The notes beneath the pieces are model-generated. The model worked only from the letters and a program-made list of their open reading frames with translations. It searched no databases and was not told the origin of the DNA. A DNA stretch of 64,000 nucleotides from Ga0077555 sp963741565 (GTDB lineage: Bacteria; Pseudomonadota; Alphaproteobacteria; Rhizobiales; Hyphomicrobiaceae). Both the position numbers and the translations under genes were made by a program. The first letter of the stretch is position 1. Every line of letters starts with the position of its first letter. Below are positions 13,883 through 21,855 of this stretch, in pieces. The DNA is taken from the NCBI GenBank assembly GCA_963741565.1, contig CAVUIK010000009.1, forward strand, positions 62,001-126,000, read 5' to 3'.

Positions 13883-14680
13883 TCACTTATGCGTGCCGAG
13901 CCAATCCATCATGATCTTGTTGAAGACTGCCGGATGCTCGACATTCGGGAAGTGGCGCGCATTCGCAATCTCGACATAGCGACCGCCTGGCACCAGATCG
14001 GCGATTTTCTTGTTGGCGGCGGGCGGCGTGCCCTGATCGTCCGCACCGCAGACCGTCAACACGGGCAACTTGACCGTCGGCAGCTTTGGAACAAAGTCAA
14101 AGTTCATGATCCCGGCGGCGCACCCGAGATAGCCAGCTGGCGTTGTGTTGGCGACCGTCGAGCGGATCTCCCTCCAGCGGGCCGGATGGCTCGGCTTCCA
14201 GGCGTAGGTGAACCAGCGCTCCATGGTCGCGTCGGCGAGCGGCTCCAGCGAATTTGCTTTCTTCACGGTCTCGACGCGCGGTCCCCAGGCTTCCTTGGCA
14301 TTGGGCGGCGATTGCGGAGAGGTATCGCACCACATGGCCGAGATGAGACGGTGGCCATGCTTCAGGGCGAACGCCTGTCCGATCATGCCGCCGATTGAGA
14401 GACCGATATATTGAACCTTCTGCAGTTCCAGGAAATCCAGCGCCGCCGCTACGTCGTCGGCCAGAGCCTCCATCGTGTAGTCGCCGGCAACGGGGTCACT
14501 GCCGCCGTGGCCGCGCATGTCGAGGCGGAGCACACGATAGCCGGCCTGGATCAGTGGCGGCATCTGTTCGGCCCACATGCCACCGTCCGAGGACAGTGAA
14601 TGCGTGAAGCATACGTGCGGCCCCTTCTCCGGCCCCGTCAGATCGTAATAGATCCGCCGCCCCTTCAAATTGATCAGCAT
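13883..14680 (-). CDS. alpha/beta hydrolase, 3-oxoadipate enol-lactonase-like
   Basis: Alpha/beta hydrolase (265 aa) most like PcaD-type 3-oxoadipate enol-lactonases. The start is ATG 14680, with AGAGGAG six bases upstream. Triad: Ser95 in GLSIGGM, an Asp in VCGADDQGTP and a His in NARHFPNVEHP; DMRGHGGSD (54-62) is the typical loop after strand 4. Lactonases of this kind act in the beta-ketoadipate pathway, but no other pca gene is present, so a different ester or lactone substrate is equally possible. It converges with the dioxygenase gene, 30 bases apart. Confidence 0.87.
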   Translation of the reverse strand: MLINLKGRRIYYDLTGPEKGPHVCFTHSLSSDGGMWAEQMPPLIQAGYRVLRLDMRGHGGSDPVAGDYTMEALADDVAAALDFLELQKVQYIGLSIGGMIGQAFALKHGHRLISAMWCDTSPQSPPNAKEAWGPRVETVKKANSLEPLADATMERWFTYAWKPSHPARWREIRSTVANTTPAGYLGCAAGIMNFDFVPKLPTVKLPVLTVCGADDQGTPPAANKKIADLVPGGRYVEIANARHFPNVEHPAVFNKIMMDWLGTHK

Positions 14681-14827
14681 GTGACACTCCTCTGGACCCA
14701 ATGCGCCGCGGCGGTGCCAACCACGTCAAACGGGAGCACCATCCCGGAACATCATAGCCCGCCAGCCTCGGACGTCCATCTAAGCAGGTGGCCCGCGGCC
14801 AGTGGGCCTTACGCGCACACTCGACGT

Positions 14828-15040
14828 TCAGCGCTTGGTTGCGGTGAACACGCGCCCGAGCGGCGTGATGAACTTGCCAGTCTGCAGGCACCGGCGATAA
14901 GGACCCGCGCAATCCGATTTGTCGTCGCGCATTGTCCAGCAGAGCGCCCGCAGCTCGGCACAGGATTTGGCGGCGGCTGGCCCCGCACTCAGCAGCGCGA
15001 GGACAGCAAGGCTGCTGGCGAGAGCAAAATGGCGAATCAT
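14828..15040 (-). CDS. small secreted protein with four cysteines
   Basis: A 70-residue exported protein. The start is ATG 15040, preceded by a perfect AGGAGG; longer in-frame starts lack one. Residues 1-24 are a clear signal peptide (MIRHFALASSLAVLALLSAG, cut after AAA). The mature 46 residues contain four Cys in the pattern SCAELRALCW then DCAGPYRRCLQTGKF, which suggests two disulfides, and end in a basic tail. It is divergent from the atp operon. No family is recognised. Confidence 0.7.
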   Translation of the reverse strand: MIRHFALASSLAVLALLSAGPAAAKSCAELRALCWTMRDDKSDCAGPYRRCLQTGKFITPLGRVFTATKR

Positions 15041-15188
15041 GATTGGCCTCCTGAAAGTGCTGCTTGCATGCAGCTCAATGGGATACGCAGACGACGGCCG
15101 TCCAGACCTTTGGGCGCATAGTTGGATCGCTGCCGGACCTGCGCGCATTCGCCACTCTGGACCGGCTTCTCCCCTGGGGGGAGGTTTC

Positions 15189-15217
15189 TTGACACCCCTA
15201 GCCCCCCAAACTATGGT
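15189..15217 (+). promoter_or_regulatory. near-consensus sigma-70 promoter of the atpIBEF'F operon
   Basis: TTGACA at 15189-15194 is a perfect -35 box. After exactly 17 bases comes TATGGT (15212-15217) as -10, which places the transcript start near 15224, about 50 bases before atpI. A dyad CTCCCC-TGG-GGGGAG (15169-15183) sits just upstream of the -35 box and could be a regulator or supercoiling-sensitive site. Confidence 0.75.
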
Positions 15218-15276
15218 CCGCGCCGCAGATGATACCCGCCGCGCACGGGCCTTTCGCGCACCGGGCAGGGGCTTCC

Positions 15277-15678
15277 ATGTCTGTCGATGGCAAAGACAAC
15301 CACGGGCCGCGTGGTGAAATGGCGCCCGAGGAACGCGCCGCGTTCGAAAAGCGGTCCGCGGAACTCGCGCGCAAGCTTGACGCGGCACGTCACGCCAAAG
15401 ACGGTGGGGCGGGTAGTAAATCTGGTGGCGGGGCCGGTCGTGGCCCGGCCATGGCGCGGGCCCTCCGCGTCTCGACGGAGTTGATCGGCGGTATCGTCGT
15501 TGGCGGTGCCATCGGCTGGTTTCTGGATAAATGGCTCGGCTTGGAAAAGCCGTGGTTTTTCATCCTGTTCTTTCTGCTCGGTGCGGCCGCCGGGATAATG
15601 AACGTCATTCGGATTGCGATGCGCGAAAAGAAGACGCCGCCGCTGCCGTCCACAAAGGATGACGACGAGGATCGCTGA
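15277..15678 (+). CDS. atpI: ATP synthase protein I
   Basis: AtpI (133 aa), the small membrane protein that heads FO operons and helps assemble the c-ring. It has a long hydrophilic, Ala/Lys/Gly-rich N-terminal part (1-60), then two transmembrane helices (67-84 and 93-112) with GGIVVGGAIGWFLDKW, the family motif, and a charged tail. The start is ATG 15277 (MSVDGKDN). It is first in an operon continued by atpB 32 bases later. Confidence 0.92.
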   Translation: MSVDGKDNHGPRGEMAPEERAAFEKRSAELARKLDAARHAKDGGAGSKSGGGAGRGPAMARALRVSTELIGGIVVGGAIGWFLDKWLGLEKPWFFILFFLLGAAAGIMNVIRIAMREKKTPPLPSTKDDDEDR

Positions 15679-15710
15679 GGTCGGTTGGACGACGGGACGG
15701 GGAACGAGAC

Positions 15711-16454
15711 GTGGCAAGCCCAATCGAACAATTCCAGATCAAGAAGATCGTTCCCTTGAAGGTCTTCGGAGTCGACGCGTCGTTCACGAACTCCGCCCTG
15801 TTCATGCTGATCGCCGTAGCGCTGTCCTGCTGGTTCCTAATGTATGCGATGAAGAACCGCTCGCTGGTTCCCGGCCGCATGCAATCAGCAGCAGAATCCC
15901 TTTATGAGTTTGTCGCTGGAACCGTTCGAGATAACGTCGGCCCGGAAGGCATGCGGTTCTTCCCTCTGGTATTCTCGCTTTTCATTTTTGTGCTGATTGC
16001 CAATCTTTTGGGAATGGTGCCCGGCTCGTTCACCGTAACCAGCCACATCGTCGTGACCGCGGCGCTTGCTCTGCTCGTGATCGGCATCGTCATCGTCTAT
16101 GGCTTCTATCAGCATGGCCTCGGCTTCTTGAAGCTGTTCGTCCCCGACGTTCCGCCGGTGCTTCTGCCGCTGATGATCCCGATCGAGGTGATCTCGTTCC
16201 TGTCGCGCCCGCTGAGCCTTTCGGTTCGCCTCTTCGCCAACATGCTCGCAGGCCACATCGCACTGAAGATCTTTGCGGGCTTCGTTGCGTCCCTGCTCGC
16301 CGCCGGTGCCTGGGGCCTGATCGCGCCGCTGCCGCTGCTGCTCACGGTTGCGCTGACCGCCCTTGAGTTCCTGGTCGCCGCACTACAGGCCTACGTCTTC
16401 TCCGTTCTCACCTGTGTCTATCTCAACGACGCCGTCCACGGTGGTCATCACTGA
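15711..16454 (+). CDS. atpB: F0F1 ATP synthase subunit a
   Basis: Subunit a of the FO proton channel (247 aa). The essential Arg is Arg173 in LSLSVRLFANMLAGH, preceded by PIEVISFLSRP. Six hydrophobic segments are seen, and the C-terminus is LNDAVHGGHH. The start is a GTG at 15711 (next codons ASPIEQFQIKK, the usual alphaproteobacterial N-terminus). It is followed by atpE after 53 bases. Confidence 0.97.
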   Translation: MASPIEQFQIKKIVPLKVFGVDASFTNSALFMLIAVALSCWFLMYAMKNRSLVPGRMQSAAESLYEFVAGTVRDNVGPEGMRFFPLVFSLFIFVLIANLLGMVPGSFTVTSHIVVTAALALLVIGIVIVYGFYQHGLGFLKLFVPDVPPVLLPLMIPIEVISFLSRPLSLSVRLFANMLAGHIALKIFAGFVASLLAAGAWGLIAPLPLLLTVALTALEFLVAALQAYVFSVLTCVYLNDAVHGGHH

Positions 16455-16507
16455 GACGACTTCTGAACTCACCCATCCTCAAACCTCGAACCTCAAGGAG
16501 ATCGAAA

Positions 16508-16735
16508 ATGGATCCGATCATCGGTAAAGCCATCGGCGCAGGCCTCGCATGCCTCGGCATGGCAGGCGCAGGCATCGGCCTCGGCAATCTGTTCGGCCAA
16601 TTCCTCGCAGGTGCTTTGCGTAACCCGTCGGCTGCCGACAGCCAGCGCGGCACGTTGCTCCTCGGCTTCGCCCTGACGGAAGCGCTCGGCATCTTCTCGC
16701 TGCTGATCGCCCTGCTGTTGCTCTTCGTCGTCTAA
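16508..16735 (+). CDS. atpE: F0F1 ATP synthase subunit c
   Basis: Proteolipid c subunit (75 aa), two transmembrane helices joined by the polar loop RNPSAADSQ. The first helix has the Gly/Ala-packed motif GAGIGLGNLFGQF. The ion-carrying acid is Glu58 in FALTEALGIF. No sodium-binding signature (Gln and Ser/Thr neighbours) is obvious, so a proton ring is expected. The start is ATG 16508 behind CAAGGAGATCG, the strongest ribosome site in the operon, matching the high copy number of c. Confidence 0.97.
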   Translation: MDPIIGKAIGAGLACLGMAGAGIGLGNLFGQFLAGALRNPSAADSQRGTLLLGFALTEALGIFSLLIALLLLFVV

Positions 16736-16770
16736 GACGACTGAAGCATCGGCACTTTGGGCGGCTCATC

Positions 16771-17394
16771 ATGGGCCGTCCAGCTCATTTGACAGGCGAC
16801 GCCATGGCATCGACACCCAAAGGGGCTGACTCGGCGAGTCAAACCCTGACCACGGGCACCTATGTTCCGACAGCGGCCGAGGGCGGGTCGAAGTTCCCGC
16901 CGTTCGACCCGAACACGTTCACCCCGCAGCTGGTCTGGCTGGCGATCACCTTTGGCGCGCTCTATCTTATCCTGTCGAAGGTCGCGCTCCCCCGCATCGG
17001 CGAAGTGATCGACGAGCGCCGCAACCGCATTCAGCGCGACCTCGCCGAGGCCGAGCGAATGCAGGTGGAGACGGATGCAGCGCTAAAGTCCTACGAGAAG
17101 TCGCTCGCTGATGCGCGCGGCAAGGCGCAGGGCATCGCCAAGGATATGCGCGACACGCTGACGGCCGAGGTCGACCAGGAGCGCGGCCGCGTCGACCAGC
17201 AGATCGCCGCCAAGCTTTCGGATACGGAAAAGCGCATCACCGCGTCGAAGGCGCGCGCGCTGGCAAGCGTCAACGACATAGCAGTCGACACCGCCCGCGC
17301 GATCGTCGCCAACCTGATCGGCAGGGACGTTCCGGAAGCGGAAGTTCGCGCGGCGCTGGCCGGCAGGACGCTGGCCGGCAAGACCGGGACCTGA
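16771..17394 (+). CDS. atpF': F0F1 ATP synthase subunit b'
   Basis: Second peripheral-stalk b-type subunit (b'), as in alphaproteobacteria and photosynthetic organisms, forming a heterodimer with b. A hydrophilic N-terminus is followed by one transmembrane helix (about 51-69 from the first start, LVWLAITFGALYLILSKV), then a long amphipathic helix rich in Glu, Arg and Ala. ATG 16771 gives 207 aa; ATG 16804 (MASTPKGAD) gives 196 and may be the true start, since the first eleven residues look unconserved. Confidence 0.93.
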   Translation: MGRPAHLTGDAMASTPKGADSASQTLTTGTYVPTAAEGGSKFPPFDPNTFTPQLVWLAITFGALYLILSKVALPRIGEVIDERRNRIQRDLAEAERMQVETDAALKSYEKSLADARGKAQGIAKDMRDTLTAEVDQERGRVDQQIAAKLSDTEKRITASKARALASVNDIAVDTARAIVANLIGRDVPEAEVRAALAGRTLAGKTGT

Positions 17395-17404
17395 GGAACA
17401 CGAC

Positions 17405-17890
17405 ATGTGGAAAACGGCCGAGTTCTGGGTCGCCGTATCGTTCTTTTGCTTTCTGGCCATTCTCGCCAAGGCAAAGGTGCCGAGCCTGATCACCAAGGCG
17501 CTCGATGATCGCGCCGATGGTATCCGCAAGGAGCTGGACGAGGCCCGGCGCCTGCGCGAAGAAGCGCAGGACCTGCTCGCCGACTACAAGAAGAAGCAGC
17601 AGCAGGCAGAGGACGAGGCCAAGGCCATCGTCGATGAGGCACGTCGCGAAGCCGAGACGATGAAGGCGGAGGCCGGCGCGTCGTTGAAGGAATCGCTGGA
17701 GCGCCGCTCGCGGATTGCCGAGGAGAAAATCGCTCGCGCCGAGGCTCAGGCATTGGCCGAGGTGCGGGCCGCAGCCGTCGAGGCGGCTACGGGCGCCGCC
17801 GAGCGCGTGCTCCAAGCGCAGGTGGCGGGCGCGACCGGGGATGGTCTGGTCGATCAGGCCATCCGCGACGTCAAGGGCCGGCTGAACTAG
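17405..17890 (+). CDS. atpF: F0F1 ATP synthase subunit b
   Basis: Peripheral-stalk subunit b (161 aa). An N-terminal membrane helix (about 6-22, EFWVAVSFFCFLAIL) is followed by a continuous charged helix with heptad character (LDEARRLREEAQDLLADYKKK) and the C-terminal part that contacts F1 delta. The start is ATG 17405, ten bases after the b' stop, with GAGGAAC upstream. The F1 genes do not follow; in this lineage they sit in a separate operon. Confidence 0.95.
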   Translation: MWKTAEFWVAVSFFCFLAILAKAKVPSLITKALDDRADGIRKELDEARRLREEAQDLLADYKKKQQQAEDEAKAIVDEARREAETMKAEAGASLKESLERRSRIAEEKIARAEAQALAEVRAAAVEAATGAAERVLQAQVAGATGDGLVDQAIRDVKGRLN

Positions 17891-17917
17891 TCACATCACG
17901 CCCAGGCTGCCAGAATG

Positions 17918-17951
17918 ACGCCAGCCAAGCGGCTGGCGTTTCGCTTTTTTG
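17918..17951 (+). terminator. rho-independent terminator of the atp operon
   Basis: A 9-bp stem, ACGCCAGCC (17918-17926) with GGCTGGCGT (17931-17939), has a 4-base loop and is followed by TTCGCTTTTTT. It lies 28 bases after the atpF stop. Confidence 0.88.
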
Positions 17952-17974
17952 CTCAGAATCGAGAGGCGGCGCTC

Positions 17975-18829
17975 GTGGACAGACTTGCGGCGATTGCCTT
18001 TGCATGGGGTTGCGCACTGCACGCGTCGCCAGGCGTGGCGCAGGCCCCCCAGGTCCCGCCGGGCTTTGTGCGTGTCGAGCTCGCGTCGGCGGGCACCAAG
18101 GCAGCCCCGATCGCCGGCTACCTGAGGCGGCCTGCATCCGACAGGCCGGCTCCCGCGGTCGTTGCGCTGCATGGGTGCAGCGGGCTCTTCACGCAAGCCG
18201 GGCAGATGCGGCCATTGCCGCTCGATTGGACAGATCGTTTGGTGGCGGCCGGCTACGCCGTGCTGTGGACCGACAGCTTCAATCCGCGCGGCTACAAGGA
18301 GGTTTGTACACTGGATGAGACCAGCCGGCCGATCCGGCCCTTCGATCGGTCCTATGATGCCGCTGCCGCCGCCGACTGGCTCGCGGAGCAAGCGTTCGTC
18401 GACAAGGGACGGATCGCGCTGATGGGCTGGTCACATGGCGGCTCGAGCGCCCTCTGGACGATCCGCCGGGAATTCGCTCCCAAGACCGGCGATTTCAAAG
18501 CGGCGGTCGCGTTCTATCCGGGGTGCCGGCCGATGGCGGCGAGCGCCCGTTGGGCGCCGCGCCTGCCGGTCACGATCCTGATCGGCGATGCCGATGACTG
18601 GACGCCGCCCGAGCCTTGCCACGCGCTGGCGAGCAAGCACGGCTTCCGCCTGATCTCCTATGCGGGAGCGGTGCACGGCTTCGACGCGCCCAACGTTAAC
18701 CGGCAGACACGCAGCGGCGTCGGACTTGGGTCGCAGCGCGTGACCGGGGTCCAGATCGGAACCGACCCGGCCGCACGGGCGGCGGCGATCGTCGAGGTGC
18801 AGCGCCTGCTGGCCGAGGCGTTCCGATAA
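17975..18829 (+). CDS. secreted dienelactone hydrolase-family protein
   Basis: Dienelactone hydrolase-type alpha/beta hydrolase (284 aa) with a signal peptide. The start is taken as GTG 17975 with GAGAGG upstream; an ATG at 17915 would sit inside the atp terminator and spoil the signal peptide. Residues 1-23 are the signal (ending VAQA). The fold motifs are VVALHGCSGLF, Ser153 in MGWSHGGSSALW as nucleophile (true dienelactone hydrolases use Cys), an Asp in LIGDADDWTPPE and a His in GAVHGFD. The substrate is unknown; an exported esterase is the safe description. Confidence 0.85.
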   Translation: MDRLAAIAFAWGCALHASPGVAQAPQVPPGFVRVELASAGTKAAPIAGYLRRPASDRPAPAVVALHGCSGLFTQAGQMRPLPLDWTDRLVAAGYAVLWTDSFNPRGYKEVCTLDETSRPIRPFDRSYDAAAAADWLAEQAFVDKGRIALMGWSHGGSSALWTIRREFAPKTGDFKAAVAFYPGCRPMAASARWAPRLPVTILIGDADDWTPPEPCHALASKHGFRLISYAGAVHGFDAPNVNRQTRSGVGLGSQRVTGVQIGTDPAARAAAIVEVQRLLAEAFR

Positions 18830-18864
18830 GCGCCTCGTCGCCGCTACGGGCAAGCGCCGATCGG

Positions 18865-20067
18865 TCACATGAACCCTTCCGGCGGCTTGCCGAGCAGCAC
18901 CTGGCCAACCGCCTCGTAATGGGCGTTGCGGGCCTGGATCTGCTGGGACAGCGTGTGAATATCGCGGAACCGGCGCTCGAATGCGGAGCCCTTGAAAATC
19001 GCGTCGACCCCGGCCGCCTTGTAACAGGCATCCGTGACCTCGACGCTGGCATGCGTGGCGTTGACACAGGCCAGGCGAACCCGAGCGCGATCCTTGACGT
19101 CGATCGGGGCGATATCGTCGGCGCGGGCATAGATCTCGGCCAGCATCGCCAGCAGATAGGCGCGCGCCGACTCGAGCCGGGCTTCGAGGCGCGCGACGTC
19201 GCCCTGCACCGTGGCGCTATCGGCAAGGCGGGGCAGCCCGCGGGGCGCCTTCTTTCCAGCGAGTGTGATGAAGTCGTCGAGCATCGCCCGCGCCAGACCA
19301 TAGGCGGTGCCGGTCGAGCCAACTGCATAAAGGCCCTGCATCGTGAACGCATAGAGCGGGCCGCGCTCGCGCCGCAGCGAAGGGTCCTCTCGGGTGGAGG
19401 AATAGGCTTCGCTGACGAAGAGATTGTTCACGCGGTAGCTGTCGGAGCCCGTGCCGCGCAAGCCGATCGTGTTCCAGGTATCGATCAGTTCGCAGTGCTC
19501 GGCTGGAAATAAAATGGTTCGAACTGTTGGCCGGCCGAATCGATTCAAACGGAGCGAGCCGTCGGCCTCCTCGACCTGGGCATGGAGGCCCATCCAGTTG
19601 GCCTGGCGGCAACCACTCGCGAAATCCCATGTGCCGGTCGCCCGATAGCCGCCGGGGGCAGCCTTAATGCGCGTTGCATTGGGCGGGCCCCAGGCGATCA
19701 GCGTTCGCGGGTCGGCGTAGATCGTGTTGGCAATCTCCAGCTCCAGGAAGGGTGCGATCAGCACGGTGCTGTTACCGACGAACAGGTTCCAGGCGATCGA
19801 CGCATCGTGGCGGGCGACTTCGGCGACGGCCTCGAAATAGGTGCCAGGCGTCACCTGATCGCCGCCGCAGGACCGGGGCAGCAGCATGCGAAACAGCCGC
19901 GCCTCGTGAATGCGTGTGAGCAACGGTTCCGGAATCCGGCGGGTTTGCTCGATAGTGTCGAGCGCGGCATCGATAGCGGGACCCAGCGCGCGGGCCGCGG
20001 CGACCGGGTCTGCACGGCGCAGCTGAGTGCTCGGAGCCCCCTGGCTGTTCGTCTCGGCCATGGCCAT
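18865..20067 (-). CDS. acyl-CoA dehydrogenase-fold flavoprotein (monooxygenase-like)
   Basis: Flavin-dependent protein with the acyl-CoA dehydrogenase fold (400 aa), nearest in style to the group D monooxygenases/desulfurases (HsaA, DszC, HpaH type) rather than beta-oxidation enzymes. The N-terminal helical domain has EPLLTRIHEARLFRMLLP and GGDQVTPGTYFEAVAEVARH; the middle domain has NTIGLRGTGSDSYRVNNLFV; the C-terminal helical domain is of acyl-CoA dehydrogenase type 2. The catalytic Glu of true dehydrogenases is not evident. The start is ATG 20067 behind GGGAGCGG. The LLM flavoprotein gene lies just upstream on the same strand, so the two may share a pathway. Confidence 0.82.
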   Translation of the reverse strand: MAMAETNSQGAPSTQLRRADPVAAARALGPAIDAALDTIEQTRRIPEPLLTRIHEARLFRMLLPRSCGGDQVTPGTYFEAVAEVARHDASIAWNLFVGNSTVLIAPFLELEIANTIYADPRTLIAWGPPNATRIKAAPGGYRATGTWDFASGCRQANWMGLHAQVEEADGSLRLNRFGRPTVRTILFPAEHCELIDTWNTIGLRGTGSDSYRVNNLFVSEAYSSTREDPSLRRERGPLYAFTMQGLYAVGSTGTAYGLARAMLDDFITLAGKKAPRGLPRLADSATVQGDVARLEARLESARAYLLAMLAEIYARADDIAPIDVKDRARVRLACVNATHASVEVTDACYKAAGVDAIFKGSAFERRFRDIHTLSQQIQARNAHYEAVGQVLLGKPPEGFM

Positions 20068-20162
20068 TGTCCGCTCCCTGGAGGTCAGCCGTACCGTCGT
20101 ACCGTGGATCAGCGGCGCCAGGCTGGCAAGCCGGTTGCATGCCCGGCGACGGGGAACGCGGC

Positions 20163-21203
20163 TTATCCGGTGAGCCGGGCATTCGCGTCCGGCGGTGGCG
20201 CTCCGTCGGGGAAGGCCGGCATGATATCTCGGGCGAAGGTGGCAAGCGCCTCCTGCGAGCCGGTCGGGTCGATCAAGAGCACGTAGTCGACCCCGCCGGC
20301 CTGCAACTTGCCCAGGCGTGCGACGATTTCCTCGGGCGTGCCGAGCAGCGCCGACTCCTCCCTTGCAAGGCTCGGATCGGCGTGCGTGGCGGCCTGATGG
20401 TAACGCGTAGCTCCGGGCCCTCGCGCCAGGGCGCCGATGTTCTTGAGAACTTGCGTGCGCAGTTGATAGGCCCTCTGGCGCTCCTCGTCGCTCGCGACCA
20501 TCTGCAGTGCGCGTGCAACGGCCACTTGGTGCGGGCGGCTCGGAACCCCGGCCTGTCGCTGTGCGTCGCGGTAGACCTGCACGCGCTCGATGATCAGGTC
20601 GACCGGCGCAATCTGGTCGAGCAGCAGGGCGTAGCCTTCACGCGCGGCGCGGCGAATGGAGTCGAAGCTGCCGGCCCCCATCCAGAACGGTGGATGCGGT
20701 TGCTGCGCCGGGCGTGGTTCGATGACAACGTTCTCGAAGCTGTGGAAGCGCCCCTGGAACGAGAACCGCCCATCCGCGCTCCATGCCTTGCGCAGGAACG
20801 CCATAGTCTCGTCGAAGCGGGCGGTTGCCTCCTCGATCGGCAAGGCGAAGCCCTGAAACTCGACGTCGCGATAGCCTTTGCCGACGCCGAAGTCGACGCG
20901 GCCCGCGGACAACAGATCGAGCGTCGCCACCTGCTCGGCAAGCAGCGCCGGATTGTGCCACGGCAAAACGACGACGGCGGTGCCAAGCCGGATACGGCTC
21001 GTACGGCCGGCAAGATAGCTGAGAAAGTTGAGTGATGCGGAGACTTGCCCAACCCCGGTGAAATGGTGTTCGACGACGAACACGCTGTGATAGCCGAGCG
21101 TCTCGGCCGCGAGCACATAGTCGATGTATTTCCGGTAGCCGAGGCTGTCGCCGGCTGGCCCTTGGCCTGACGATTTTGCGCCGCCGAACAGACCGAACTT
21201 CAT
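20163..21203 (-). CDS. LLM-class (luciferase-like) flavin-dependent oxidoreductase
   Basis: Luciferase-like monooxygenase-fold enzyme (346 aa), a TIM barrel using FMNH2 or F420. The start is ATG 21203 (MKFGLFGG), where barrel strand 1 begins; longer frames add no recognisable sequence. Motifs: ETLGYHSVFVVEHHF, RIRLGTAVVVLPWHNP and GRVDFGVGKGYRDVEFQGF, all typical of the bacterial luciferase group. It lies 95 bases upstream of the acyl-CoA dehydrogenase-like gene on the same strand. Such pairs often form two-component or sequential monooxygenase steps; the substrate is unknown. Confidence 0.87.
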   Translation of the reverse strand: MKFGLFGGAKSSGQGPAGDSLGYRKYIDYVLAAETLGYHSVFVVEHHFTGVGQVSASLNFLSYLAGRTSRIRLGTAVVVLPWHNPALLAEQVATLDLLSAGRVDFGVGKGYRDVEFQGFALPIEEATARFDETMAFLRKAWSADGRFSFQGRFHSFENVVIEPRPAQQPHPPFWMGAGSFDSIRRAAREGYALLLDQIAPVDLIIERVQVYRDAQRQAGVPSRPHQVAVARALQMVASDEERQRAYQLRTQVLKNIGALARGPGATRYHQAATHADPSLAREESALLGTPEEIVARLGKLQAGGVDYVLLIDPTGSQEALATFARDIMPAFPDGAPPPDANARLTG

Positions 21204-21855
21204 GGGTGCCCCCGAACTATCGCGGGGAAACTGTAGCCCGTCGTCGGCGCGGCTCAAAACGAAAGCCGGTCCCGACGAGGGACCGGCCAATCTCGTGGCC
21301 AGCTTGAGGTCGCACACCCCGCCGGCAGGGCTCAGTTAAGCTCCTATTGGAGGAAACAGCGGTTTGATACGCCATTGGCGCAGGCCGAGGATGTGTTTTC
21401 GGCCACGATCGCCCCAATGGGTTGGCGTTTCGAAGCGGGCCTCGGAAATTGGTACACTTGTGTGACGGCGTGTCCGCATTGAGCACTCCATCGTCGGTTG
21501 GATCGCCTCAGATCAGGTGCCGTACCGTCGAAACGCGCACGCACCGTCACAGCACAGCAAGGTCCCGCTTGCCTGCCGTCTGGCGCCCGCGCGATGTCGT
21601 CGGTCGAGAGCGATCGGCTTGAGATGAGAGGTGGCGATCCGGGCCGCACCAACGGCGCGGTCCCAACACAGCGGCTCATCCAATCCGCCGGTCGTCTGCT
21701 TGGGTGAAAGGGCCTTGGTATCGGCATACCCTCGCTCAGATCTCACGAAGGTGGTCCTTCGTGTTGCATGCGCACCTTAGGTCCCCGTCAACGGAGGCCA
21801 CCAGTTCGCCAACACGTACAAGCTAAGCGATTCGTGTGACGCCGAGTTGATGGTC
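21204..21855. other. 650-base stretch without a convincing gene
   Basis: No frame here has a plausible start, ribosome site and protein-like composition; the overlapping short frames are Arg/Pro/Ser-rich shadows. I see no tmRNA, RNase P or SRP RNA signature. Structures present: hairpin CACGAAGG-TGGT-CCTTCGTG (21744-21763), and CGTGTGA (21833-21839) facing TCACACG (21856-21862). A second dyad, GGACCAGCA with TGCTGGTCC (21863-21886), lies at the 3' end of the neighbouring kinase gene. The start-proximal part presumably holds the promoter of the LLM gene. A small RNA is possible but unsupported. Confidence 0.5.

Noticed and set aside
17915..17974. ATG 17915 as start of the dienelactone hydrolase-like gene
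   Set aside because: It lies inside the atp terminator hairpin and would put 20 residues ahead of a good signal peptide; GTG 17975 has a ribosome site.
21204..21855. tmRNA, RNase P RNA or SRP RNA in the gene-free stretch
   Set aside because: None of the conserved core sequences that I know for these RNAs is present on either strand.
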